32,806 nt of DNA from Rhizobium sp. Q54. Lineage in GTDB: Bacteria; Pseudomonadota; Alphaproteobacteria; Rhizobiales; Xanthobacteraceae. Below the pieces are notes generated by a model. It was given only the letters and a program-made list of their open reading frames with translations, did not search any database and was not told the origin of the DNA. Shown piece by piece: positions 1 to 6,946 of the stretch. Numbering within the stretch: position 1 is the first letter of the stretch; each line of letters starts with the position of its first letter. Location: positions 1-32,806 of the forward strand of contig CAMAUC010000034.1 of assembly GCA_945861265.1 (NCBI GenBank), given 5' to 3'. The translations under genes and the position numbers were made by a program.

Positions 1-1
1 C

Positions 2-133
2 AACAGGCGGTTCTACCCGTTCAACGCCTTCCGCTCGCTCCTTGGTATCGCGGGCAACGTCGGGGCACCGACCTTCGGCGAACTTTACTCGGGAGAGTGG
101 CAGCACCCTACATGTAGTAGGTGTCTGCGTTAA
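2..133 (+). CDS. 3' end of an unidentified gene (partial)
   Basis: An open frame enters from the left edge and stops at TAA 131-133, giving the last 43 residues of a protein. The tail has a protein-like composition (aromatic start NRRFYPFNAF, then LLGIAGNVGAPTFGELYSG) and ends in a small CxxC (HPTCSRC). The next gene starts 21 bases later with a good ribosome binding site, so the two may be co-transcribed. I do not recognise the family from so short a piece. The other two forward frames look less protein-like, but a chance open frame of this length is possible. Confidence 0.4.
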   Translation, partial: NRRFYPFNAFRSLLGIAGNVGAPTFGELYSGEWQHPTCSRCLR

Positions 134-154
134 CCGGATAGGCAAGGAAGCAAC

Positions 155-640
155 ATGATTAGATCTATATCAGGACAGTATTTCGACCCGTTGGGTTCAA
201 TGATCCCTTCATTTGTTGTTTACGTGCCATATTCCGGCGGCGGGATCGGGGATGTCGCAACCATTAGCGTTCCTGCAATTGAACCCCGTGCTCGCGATTA
301 TGCCAAGGAGCTTTTAGACCGTGTCCGCTATCTGCGCGATACGTACGTTACGCCTTACGACCCTTCCGGCGTAGCGCCAACACCGCAAGCCTTTAACGAT
401 GCGGAGTCTTTTATTCGTTTGTTGCCATTAAACCGAACCCAGATGCCTACAATAAATGTGGCCTCCGACGGTGAGGTCAATTTCTGCTGGTCTAGCGATA
501 CTACGCACATTGATCTCGGATTTTTCGGGAATGGCACGTACTCGTATTATGGGCGATCGCCGGCGCAAGAAGTTATCGGCGAAAACATCATGAGTAAGAG
601 CGGAATGCCTGATGAATTGGTTAAGATCGCGGCGGCCTAA
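155..640 (+). CDS. Hypothetical protein, 161 aa, first gene of an unclassified pair
   Basis: The ATG at 155 follows AAGGAAG at a sensible distance. The 161-residue product is soluble, with no signal peptide or membrane segment. Its shape is a variable N-terminus, a helix (about residues 44-62, RARDYAKELLDRVRYL), a second helix (about 78-92) and a beta-rich part (about 98-132) with alternating hydrophobics ending in GNGTYSYYGR. This helix-helix-beta layout loosely recalls small bacterial proteins that carry a P-DGE-(V)-x-(F)-x-W strand motif and often sit beside a second unknown ORF; that resemblance is from memory and weak. GC is clearly lower and codon use more mixed than in the genes after 3 kb, which fits horizontal acquisition. 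Function unknown. The 199-aa gene follows after 15 bases. Confidence 0.7.
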   Translation: MIRSISGQYFDPLGSMIPSFVVYVPYSGGGIGDVATISVPAIEPRARDYAKELLDRVRYLRDTYVTPYDPSGVAPTPQAFNDAESFIRLLPLNRTQMPTINVASDGEVNFCWSSDTTHIDLGFFGNGTYSYYGRSPAQEVIGENIMSKSGMPDELVKIAAA

Positions 641-655
641 TAACCGTAGTGATCC

Positions 656-1255
656 ATGCCAGAACAAGAAATACATCGCGACGAAACGTCTTCTGCCTCG
701 CGGTGGATTTCTCCAGGTTTGGTGCATAATGATGAAACAGTATTGCGCACCGTCCTCGACCCTCATCATCTGAATGGTGGTGTTCTGGCTCCGGCCGCTA
801 TTTCGCTTGCCGATCTTCAAAGCAGAGGCTGGTCTATTGACCGGCGTCTCTATACCAGCCCATGGCGCATTAAATTATTTCATTGGCGTTGGCAAAAGCG
901 GCGACCTGACATTCACCGTTGCCAAGTAATACCTGTCTTGGCTGCTAGGATACGTCGATGTAATGCGGACGGGAACCAGATTTTTGCCATCACGGACACG
1001 GCAATGTGCAATAATCCAGCGCACGCCGCCGTACTAGCCACCACACAACTCACTGACGGTCAGGCACGCAAAGCCCGCAAGCTTTTGCTGGACATGCTCC
1101 CGGCTCATATCGACGTTGCAAAAACGTTCGGCCGTAAGGACACTTGGGGTTGGTCGCGCGGTATGCTGTTTAAGTTCGCCGCGCCCTTTAAAAGCGTGAA
1201 AAGTATAATCTTGGGAGATTTGCATTTTCAGCTTTCGAAGGGAAAACGCAGCTGA
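656..1255 (+). CDS. Hypothetical protein, 199 aa, second gene of an unclassified pair
   Basis: It starts at ATG 656, 15 bases after the 161-aa gene, with no strong ribosome binding site, so translation is probably coupled to that gene. The product is soluble. Residues about 20-60 hold a pattern of the type D-E-x-V-L-R then H-x-x-G-x-L-x-x-A-A-I-S-L then GWSIDRR. Residues about 110-150 contain conserved-looking Asn/His/Cys positions (TAMCNNPAHAAV), and the tail is basic. The N-terminal pattern recalls, from memory only, small proteins found in toxin-antitoxin-like or conflict-related pairs, but I see no catalytic signature that allows a name. Low GC and the insertion sequence just downstream suggest acquired DNA. 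Function unknown. Confidence 0.65.
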   Translation: MPEQEIHRDETSSASRWISPGLVHNDETVLRTVLDPHHLNGGVLAPAAISLADLQSRGWSIDRRLYTSPWRIKLFHWRWQKRRPDIHRCQVIPVLAARIRRCNADGNQIFAITDTAMCNNPAHAAVLATTQLTDGQARKARKLLLDMLPAHIDVAKTFGRKDTWGWSRGMLFKFAAPFKSVKSIILGDLHFQLSKGKRS

Positions 1256-1336
1256 AACCCGCCTAGATTTGGTCTCTGGCCTTTCCACTTTCGCCGCCAG
1301 CGCAGGAAGCGCCGGGCCTGATATTTGAAAACCGGA

Positions 1337-2302
1337 TTAGTGAGCTTGACGATACATCAGGCGCTTGCCTTCCGCGCCTTTGATCGCCGCCATCGTCCGG
1401 TCAATGTCGCCGCAGCCGAGCGCGACCCGGTGATTATAACGGAAATCAAATTCCGCCAGATAGCGATGCAAGTGCTTTTCGCTGCAATGCTGATAGACGC
1501 CCTTCATGCCGCGCTTGAAGATCGAGAAATAACCTTCCACTGAATTGGTCGTTACGTCGCCCCGGGCGTATTCCTTCGCGCCGTGGTTCACCGTTTCGTG
1601 CGCGGCAAAGTTTGCGCCGACCTTCGTGTAGAGACGGCTTTCGTCGGTCTGGAGGCGGGTTTCCTTGGCGATGTTTTCGTTCACGATCCGCGCGACCGTC
1701 TCGCCATCCGCGACTGCCGCATGGAACGAGCGAACCTTCCCGCCGCGTTCAACCAGCGAAACGATGGCGCGCTTGCCGCCGGGGCCGACGCGGCCACCCT
1801 TGGTAAATTGACGACCATCCTTTGCCCGGCGCGGCGATACCCGGCGCTTGGCTTCCGGCACATTGCCGAAATAGGTTTCATCGGCTTCGACGATCTTGCC
1901 TTCGCCACCCATGGGGCCAGAGCCGCCGCCGAACCCTTCCCCGGCCATCGCTTCCCGAATGCGATGGCACATGAACCAAGCCGCCTTGTAAGAGACGCCC
2001 AAGGCCCGATGAAGCTGGTGAGCCGACATGCCCTTTTTGCTGGCGCTCATCAGGTAGAAGCCCATCAGCCACTTATTGAGCGGGATATGGCTGCGCTCCA
2101 TGACCGTGTTCATGGTGACGCTGAAATCCTTGCGGCACTCGGCTTCGGCACACCGGTAAATCCCGGCCCGCTTGGTGGCGTAGGAGTGGCCGATAACGCC
2201 GCAATGAGGGCAAACCGGGCCTTCCGGCCAGCGGCGCGCTTCCAGCCATTCCCGGGCGGCTTCGTGGTTCTGGAAATGCGGGGCGGTAAGGGCGTTAGAC
2301 AT
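1337..2302 (-). CDS. IS1595-family (ISXO2-like) transposase
   Basis: This 321-aa DDE-type transposase would cut and join the ends of its own element. The N-terminal zinc ribbon is visible as C31-x2-C34 and C51-x4-C56. It is followed by the family's helical stretch (about 61-115) and the catalytic core: D141 in IVEADETYFGN, D220 in LQTDESRLY, and the third motif around N253-E256 in TTNSVEGYFSIFKRG with its following basic residues. The C-terminal motif HRYLAEFDFRYNHR is typical of IS1595/ISXO2 transposases. The length is normal and there is no internal stop or frameshift, so the element may be active. The start ATG at 2302 follows TTGAGGA in the mRNA. Confidence 0.95.
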   Translation of the reverse strand: MSNALTAPHFQNHEAAREWLEARRWPEGPVCPHCGVIGHSYATKRAGIYRCAEAECRKDFSVTMNTVMERSHIPLNKWLMGFYLMSASKKGMSAHQLHRALGVSYKAAWFMCHRIREAMAGEGFGGGSGPMGGEGKIVEADETYFGNVPEAKRRVSPRRAKDGRQFTKGGRVGPGGKRAIVSLVERGGKVRSFHAAVADGETVARIVNENIAKETRLQTDESRLYTKVGANFAAHETVNHGAKEYARGDVTTNSVEGYFSIFKRGMKGVYQHCSEKHLHRYLAEFDFRYNHRVALGCGDIDRTMAAIKGAEGKRLMYRQAH

Positions 2303-2328
2303 GGGAAAATCCTCAATTTGATGAGGAA

Positions 2329-2357
2329 ATACTACCCTTTGTGACTTGTGGTGTCAA
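2329..2357 (-). promoter_or_regulatory. Sigma-70-type promoter of the IS1595 transposase
   Basis: On the minus strand, a perfect -35 box TTGACA (2357-2352) is followed by a 17-base spacer and the -10 box TAGTAT (2334-2329), 27 bases before the transposase ATG. The -35 lies inside the right inverted repeat. The predicted transcript would start near 2322. Confidence 0.55.
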
Positions 2358-2417
2358 GGTCATAATTGGGACTTGTTACCTACAACGGAAACAGCCATCC
2401 GTAAAGGATTATTTTCT

Positions 2418-2475
2418 CACTTTTGCCGGCAGGCCGTCGCGGGCTCGGGACGCTGGCGACCAGCCCGGAAAAGTG
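2418..2475. repeat. Inverted repeat downstream of the MucR gene
   Basis: CACTTTTGCCGG at 2418-2429 pairs with CCGGAAAAGTG at 2465-2475, with one bulged G. An alternative inner pairing is CGGGCT at 2440-2445 with AGCCCG at 2462-2467. It lies just after the MucR stop codon (gene on the minus strand) and before the insertion sequence. It may form a terminator-like stem, but there is no clean U-run. Confidence 0.35.
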
Positions 2476-2498
2476 ACGCAGCATCATGCTGGAAGGAA

Positions 2499-2918
2499 CT
2501 ATTTCGCGCGACGGCGCCGCTGCTGGCCGAGACCCATTTGCTTGGCCAATTGCGAACGCGCGGCCGCGTAATTCGGGGCAACCATCGGATAGTCGGCGCC
2601 GAGGCCCCACTTCTCGCGGTACTGCTCCGGCGTCATATTGTATTGCGTGCGCAAATGCCGCTTGAGCGATTTGAATTTCTTGCCGTCTTCGAGACAGACG
2701 ATGTGCTCGGGCGTGATCGACTTTTTCACCGATACCGCCGGCTTCAATGGCTCGGCAGGGGCGTCGCTCGGCATTCCGGAAACTCGGCTGAGTGCGCCAT
2801 AGACTTGATTGATCAGAGCCGGAATATCCGCAGCCGCGACTGTGTTGTTACTGACATAAGCCGAGACGATTTCCGCGGTCAGCTCGATAAAGTTTGCGTT
2901 TATCGTGTTCTCGCTCAT
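2499..2918 (-). CDS. MucR/Ros-family transcriptional regulator with altered zinc finger
   Basis: The 139-aa product is close to the usual length of MucR/Ros proteins, which in Rhizobiales bind AT-rich DNA and control exopolysaccharide, motility and virulence genes. The N-terminal helical part ([20 protein letters not shown], residues 3-22) is the oligomerisation region. The prokaryotic zinc-finger core spans about residues 70-105 ([20 protein letters not shown], then [12 protein letters not shown]). The metal positions read C75, D78, H88 and Q92: Cys/Asp/His are the usual MucR set, but the last His is Gln here. I chose ATG 2918 because MSENTIN matches family N-termini and AGGG precedes it; an upstream ATG at 2978 would add 20 unlikely residues. 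The C-terminus is basic (RRRRAK). A long AT-rich leader lies upstream. Confidence 0.93.
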   Translation of the reverse strand: MSENTINANFIELTAEIVSAYVSNNTVAAADIPALINQVYGALSRVSGMPSDAPAEPLKPAVSVKKSITPEHIVCLEDGKKFKSLKRHLRTQYNMTPEQYREKWGLGADYPMVAPNYAAARSQLAKQMGLGQQRRRRAK

Positions 2919-3019
2919 CGACCCTGCCCCCGCTATTTTCCGGCCGTTGACCCCATAACCCGATGCCAAGCCGCGCAATATCGGCTCTCGGGTCGCAGGC
3001 CCTGTCGCAAATGATTACC

Positions 3020-3135
3020 GTCGGATTTTCTTATATTTAAAGAGTACTATCGCAATTAAGACACCGCAAGTCGAATATTATATAGATCTCAACTACACTA
3101 TACAAATCCGCTGAAGTAATTGAATACGTAAGGGG
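3020..3135 (-). promoter_or_regulatory. AT-rich leader upstream of the MucR gene
   Basis: A stretch of about 115 bases rich in A/T and TA steps (for example TATATTTAAA and ATTATATAGATC) stands out sharply from the GC-rich surroundings. It lies 100-220 bases upstream of the MucR start on the minus strand. MucR proteins are known to bind AT-rich DNA with TA steps and to repress their own genes, so an autoregulatory region is a reasonable inference. No single promoter could be fixed with confidence. Confidence 0.4.
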
Positions 3136-3167
3136 ATCACGGTGAGAGCGCGCACATCACCGCATCA

Positions 3168-4295
3168 TCACAAGGTTTTTTCGAGGTGCCCGCGCAATTC
3201 ATTGATCGACGCGAATCGCAAAGTTCCTTGCGGCAATTCGGCTTCGATCGAGCCATCGACGTAAAGCGTATAGCCCATCCCATCGACAACGCCGGACTTG
3301 AGAATGGCGACCGCGTGCGTGCCTGTGTCCTGCTCGGACGGCTGGCCGTGCTCGTCGGCGCCGTGCCCGGATGCCGCGTCCCGCGGTTCGTCGGCCGCGG
3401 GCGGCTTGAGCGGTGTTCTGGCTTTGCCCGGAATTTGCTCGTTACGCCTGGCGTCGGGCCATTGAAGTTCGGCCGGCTTTTGTCCCGGCAGCTTCTGCTC
3501 AAGCGACTTGCTCTCGGGCAACTTTTGCTCCGCAGACCGGGGCTCCGGAGATTTGGCCTCGGCCGGCCACATCGCGTCGAAATAAGCATTGGGGGGACGG
3601 GTGGACGGCGGCGGGGCGACGTGTTCATCACGATCGGCGCCTGTATCGGCCGGGCGACGGTCGGCGCCGGGAGCGGCCGGGCGACGGTCGGCATTCGGAT
3701 CGAGCGAACGGAAAAACGCCGGCGGCGGTGGCGCGGCCGGATGCAGCGGCGACAGGTAAACCTCGTCGGCGACCGTTACCGGCGGTTCGTCCGGATTGGA
3801 CAGAGACGGCGCGTAGTAATCCGATGTCCGATCCCTGAAGGGCGCGCCAGGCGCGTCCATGCGGGGTTCCGGCGCAAAAGGATCGCGCGCGCCGGCCTCC
3901 GGCGCGGCGTCGAGCCGATAATCGGCACGGGCCTCCGGCCGCTGTTCGGCCCGGCTATCCGGCCTGGTGTCCTGCTTGGCCTCAGCCTTCGGCCGCGGCG
4001 GAAACGCCACCCGCGACGGGCCGGCCTGCGGCTGCGCGGCGGCGGCGGGTTCGAACGTCTCGAACGGCCGGCTGGTGCGCAGCGGCGCCCGGGTCCCCAA
4101 GGCATCGGCGATCCGCTGCAACTGCGTCACAACGACGCCGAGGGCGAGCACAATCAGGCCACCAGTGGCCGCGGTCATGCCGGCCACAATCAACGTATTT
4201 CCAATGCCGAACTCATTGTTCGGAATGCCAAATCCAATCGCCGCGACGCCGATGACAAACGCCACCGCTCCGACGCTGTATAACAAAATCGGCAT
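3168..4295 (-). CDS. Two-TM membrane protein with proline-rich linker and conserved C-terminal segment
   Basis: The 375-aa product begins with two hydrophobic helices (about residues 3-23 and 33-58) joined by the loop GIPNNEFGIGN. A long, disordered, Pro/Ala/Arg/Glu-rich middle (about 70-320) follows, with near-repeats such as RRPAAPGADRRPADTGADR and EQKLPESKSLEQKLPGQKP. The last 45 residues are ordered-looking (AVAILKSGVVDGMGYTLYVD, then GSIEAELPQGTLRFASINEL). The two helices anchor the protein in the inner membrane; on the positive-inside rule the Arg-rich tail is probably cytoplasmic. I know of no function. Proteins of this build are common uncharacterised proteins in Bradyrhizobium relatives. 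The gene points toward the MucR gene, with 249 bases between them. Confidence 0.85.
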   Translation of the reverse strand: MPILLYSVGAVAFVIGVAAIGFGIPNNEFGIGNTLIVAGMTAATGGLIVLALGVVVTQLQRIADALGTRAPLRTSRPFETFEPAAAAQPQAGPSRVAFPPRPKAEAKQDTRPDSRAEQRPEARADYRLDAAPEAGARDPFAPEPRMDAPGAPFRDRTSDYYAPSLSNPDEPPVTVADEVYLSPLHPAAPPPPAFFRSLDPNADRRPAAPGADRRPADTGADRDEHVAPPPSTRPPNAYFDAMWPAEAKSPEPRSAEQKLPESKSLEQKLPGQKPAELQWPDARRNEQIPGKARTPLKPPAADEPRDAASGHGADEHGQPSEQDTGTHAVAILKSGVVDGMGYTLYVDGSIEAELPQGTLRFASINELRGHLEKTL

Positions 4296-4679
4296 ATCCG
4301 TTTCGCTGCTCCGCTACGCCGGGGCCCTGCTGAAGGCCGTACAAATAGAGGTAACCTGTTATTCCAGCAAGGAATTCTCGCCTTTATACAGGGCTCACGG
4401 CAACTATTAATGTTAAAATACCAAATAATGCCTTCAAACATCATTAACGGTCATGCGGCGCCCGGCTGGCCCGGCCACGGCAATAGGCACCCCTTCGGCT
4501 GCGCAGAAGGAAAATCGCCCCAAGTTTACAGCAATTTCCAACCGATTCGAGCCGCGGAAGTTGCCCCGGCCCGCGCCAGCGCCTAATTAACGTAACCGAG
4601 GGAACTCGCCAGGGACACGCCGGGTTCATTCACAGACCGGCATTTCCGCATCAAACATTTTTGGACCGAGGAGGAACTG
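4296..4679. other. Divergent intergenic region between the membrane protein and sodB
   Basis: These 384 bases separate two divergently transcribed genes and must hold both promoters. An AT-rich block lies at about 4400-4445 (TTAATGTTAAAATACC and neighbouring bases). Directly before sodB is a strong ribosome binding site, GAGGAGG, at about 4667-4674. I saw no convincing open frame, RNA gene or clear palindrome. Confidence 0.5.
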
Positions 4680-5282
4680 ATGTCTTTCAAGCTGCCCGAA
4701 CTGCCCTATTCCTACGATGCGCTGGCGCCCTATATGTCGCGCGAGACGCTCGAATATCACCACGACAAGCACCACAAGGCCTATGTCGACAACGGCAACA
4801 AACTGCTTGAGGGCTCGGGCCTCGAAGGCAAGTCGCTCGAAGAGATCGTCAAGGGCGCACACGGCAAGAACGCCGGCCTCTTCAACAATGCAGGTCAGCA
4901 CTACAACCATCTGCACTTCTGGCAGTGGATGAAGCCGAACGGCGGCGGCGACAAGATCCCCGGCAAGCTGAAGGCGGCGATCGACAGCGACCTCGGTGGC
5001 GTCGAGAAAATGAAAACCGATTTCGCCCAGGCCGGCGTCACCCAGTTCGGCTCCGGCTGGGCCTGGATCGAGGTCAAGAACGGCAAGCTGGCGATCTCGA
5101 AGACCCCGAACGGTGAAAGCCCGCTGGTCAATGGCGCTACGCCGATCCTCGGCTGCGATGTGTGGGAACACTCCTATTACATCGACTATCGCAACCGCCG
5201 GCCCGACTACATGAAGGCCTTCCTCGATCATCTGGTGAACTGGGAATACGTCGACTCCCTGTTCGCCGCCGCGACCAAGTAA
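4680..5282 (+). CDS. sodB: Superoxide dismutase, iron type
   Basis: This enzyme converts superoxide to oxygen and hydrogen peroxide in the cytoplasm. The 200-aa product matches the Fe/Mn family. The metal ligands are visible as H27 (EYHHDKHHKAYV), H77 (AGQHYNHLHFW), D160 and H164 (CDVWEHSYYIDYRN). Gln73, four residues before H77, sits where iron enzymes carry their discriminating Gln, which favours iron over manganese; cambialistic activity cannot be excluded from sequence. There is no signal peptide. GAGGAGG lies five bases before the ATG. The downstream glycosyltransferase starts only 20 bases after the stop, so read-through transcription is likely. Confidence 0.96.
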   Translation: MSFKLPELPYSYDALAPYMSRETLEYHHDKHHKAYVDNGNKLLEGSGLEGKSLEEIVKGAHGKNAGLFNNAGQHYNHLHFWQWMKPNGGGDKIPGKLKAAIDSDLGGVEKMKTDFAQAGVTQFGSGWAWIEVKNGKLAISKTPNGESPLVNGATPILGCDVWEHSYYIDYRNRRPDYMKAFLDHLVNWEYVDSLFAAATK

Positions 5283-5302
5283 ACAATATCGGATACTCCC
5301 TG

Positions 5303-6946
5303 ATGTCCGGCATGCGGTCGGCTGAAAATTTGGCCGGCCGCGAGGTCGATCGTTGGCCCGATATTCTGGCCATCCTGATTCTGGTGACGGTCGCGCTCAT
5401 CGCGGCCGTCACCTTCAGGGATTACGGCCTCGGCTGGGACGACTACACGCATTCGCAATATGGCGACCTGCTGCTCAAGCTTTACGGCTCGGGCTTTGCC
5501 GACACGCGGGCGCTGTCTTTCGTCAATCTGTACAAATATGGCGGCGGCTTCGACATGGCGGCGGCGCTGGCCGCCAGAGTTCTGCCGTTCGACCTGTTCG
5601 AGACGCGCCGTCTGGTCGGCGCCGCCATCGGCATCGCCGGCCTGTTCGTTACCTGGCGTATCGGCCGCAGGCTTGGCGGCCCGGTCGCGGGCTGTGCCGC
5701 GCTGATTTTGCTGGCGGCCTGCCCGCTGTTTTACGGCCACATGTTCATCAACCCGAAGGATGCGCCCTTCGCCACCGCCATGGCGATACTGCTGCTCGGC
5801 ATTGTCCGCGCACTGGAGGAATATCCGCGACCTTCGGCGCGCACCGTGGCGCTGTTCGGCGTCGGATTGGGCCTCGCCTTCGGCTCGCGTATTCTCGCCG
5901 CGGTCGCGGCGCCCTACGCCTTGGCCGCTCTGGTCCTGATCCTCGCCATTGAAATGCACGCCAGCCCCTGGAAAACCGTGGCGCAGCGGTCGTTCAGTTT
6001 CATCTGGATCATGCTGCCGTCGCTGGCGCTCGGCTATGTGATCATGGGTTTGCTGTGGCCGTGGTCGGTGATCTCGCCGCTCAATCCGCTCGACGCGGCC
6101 GAATATTTCGACAAGTTCTTCGAGAAGCCGTGGAAGGAACTGTTCGAGGGCAAGTTGATCTCAGTGCCGGATATGCCGGTTTCATATTTGCCGCATCTGT
6201 TCGCCTACAAGCTGCCGATCGTCATGCTGGTCCTGGGGCTCGCGGGCCTGGCCGGCATCATCGCCGTGCTGATCCGGGGACACGTGGCGCTGACGCGGCG
6301 CGCCGCGCTGTTTTCAGTCGCCCTCGCCGTCCTGTTGCCTTTGGTGCTGGCGATCGTGTCGCATCCGGCTTTCTACAACGGCCTTCGGCATTTTGTTTTC
6401 GTGGTGCCGCCCTTCGCCGCAGCCGGCGGTCTTGCCTTCGGATGGCTCTTTGCCCGCGCCCGTGCCACCGGAAATCTCGTGGCCGCCGCGGTCTGCGCCG
6501 CTTTCGCCGGCGGCATTTCGCTGCCGGTCATCGAAATGGTGCGGCTGCACCCATACCAATATACAAGCTTCAATGACTTCGCCGGCGGCATCCAGAAGGC
6601 GCAACACAACTTCATGCTGGATTACTGGGGGCTGGCGTTCAAGCAGGCCGCCGATGAATTGCGCAGCAGGCTGCGGGCCAGCGCCGACCGGCCGCCCAAA
6701 GGCCGGCGCTGGATCGTCGCCATTTGCGGGCCCCAGGCTTCGGCGCAGGTCGAACTCGGTCCGGAATTTGAAACGACGTTCAACGAGAAGCAAGCCGACT
6801 TCGCCATGGCGGTCGGCGCCTATTATTGTGAATATCTGAAAGCGCCGATCATGGTCGATATCGAACGCGAAGGCGTCGTGTTCGCGCGCGTCTACGATCT
6901 GCGCGGCGGCCCGACGCCCAAGCTCCTGACCGAACCGCCGCCGTGA
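5303..6946 (+). CDS. GT-C-type membrane glycosyltransferase (family 39-like)
   Basis: The 547-aa protein has about ten or more membrane segments. The first (DILAILILVTVALIAAVTF) is followed by a periplasmic loop with an acidic motif, GLGWDDYTHSQYG. An acidic/aromatic pair in this first loop is the hallmark of GT-C enzymes such as ArnT and protein O-mannosyltransferases, which use polyprenyl-phosphate sugars on the periplasmic side. A second conserved-looking loop reads YGHMFINPKDAPFATAM. The C-terminus (from about residue 430) is a soluble domain. I chose ATG 5303 because the frame upstream overlaps sodB; ATG 5312 is an alternative. The stop overlaps the GTG of the next gene. The acceptor is unknown. 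Confidence 0.8.
   Translation: MSGMRSAENLAGREVDRWPDILAILILVTVALIAAVTFRDYGLGWDDYTHSQYGDLLLKLYGSGFADTRALSFVNLYKYGGGFDMAAALAARVLPFDLFETRRLVGAAIGIAGLFVTWRIGRRLGGPVAGCAALILLAACPLFYGHMFINPKDAPFATAMAILLLGIVRALEEYPRPSARTVALFGVGLGLAFGSRILAAVAAPYALAALVLILAIEMHASPWKTVAQRSFSFIWIMLPSLALGYVIMGLLWPWSVISPLNPLDAAEYFDKFFEKPWKELFEGKLISVPDMPVSYLPHLFAYKLPIVMLVLGLAGLAGIIAVLIRGHVALTRRAALFSVALAVLLPLVLAIVSHPAFYNGLRHFVFVVPPFAAAGGLAFGWLFARARATGNLVAAAVCAAFAGGISLPVIEMVRLHPYQYTSFNDFAGGIQKAQHNFMLDYWGLAFKQAADELRSRLRASADRPPKGRRWIVAICGPQASAQVELGPEFETTFNEKQADFAMAVGAYYCEYLKAPIMVDIEREGVVFARVYDLRGGPTPKLLTEPPP

Larger units (their letters stand above)
1336..2366 (-). mobile_element. IS1595-family insertion sequence (probable extent)
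   Basis: The transposase gene is bracketed by an imperfect inverted repeat. The left copy at 1336-1356 reads ATTAGTGAGCTTGAC then GATACA. The right copy, read inward from 2366 down to 2347, is ATTATGACCTTGAC then ACCACA. With one gap, about 16 of 20 positions agree. The left copy overlaps the transposase stop codon and the right copy contains the -35 box of the transposase promoter, an arrangement plausible for a compact element. I could not find a convincing target-site duplication, so the true ends may lie some bases further out. Confidence 0.55.

Noticed and set aside
1286-2433. Similar direct sequences CACTTTCGCCGCCAG (1288) and CACTTTTGCCGGCAG (2418) on both sides of the insertion sequence
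   Set aside because: They are too long and too far outside the inverted repeats for an IS1595 target duplication, and imperfect; probably chance in GC-rich DNA, though a shared origin cannot be excluded.
3186-4283. Long plus-strand open frame opposite the two-TM membrane protein
   Set aside because: The minus-strand reading has clear membrane helices and a plausible domain layout, while the plus-strand product is Arg/Gly-rich with no recognisable family.
4561-4589. TTGCCC-17-TAATTA as a sodB promoter
   Set aside because: The -10 box matches the consensus at too few positions; other promoters in the 384-base region are equally possible.
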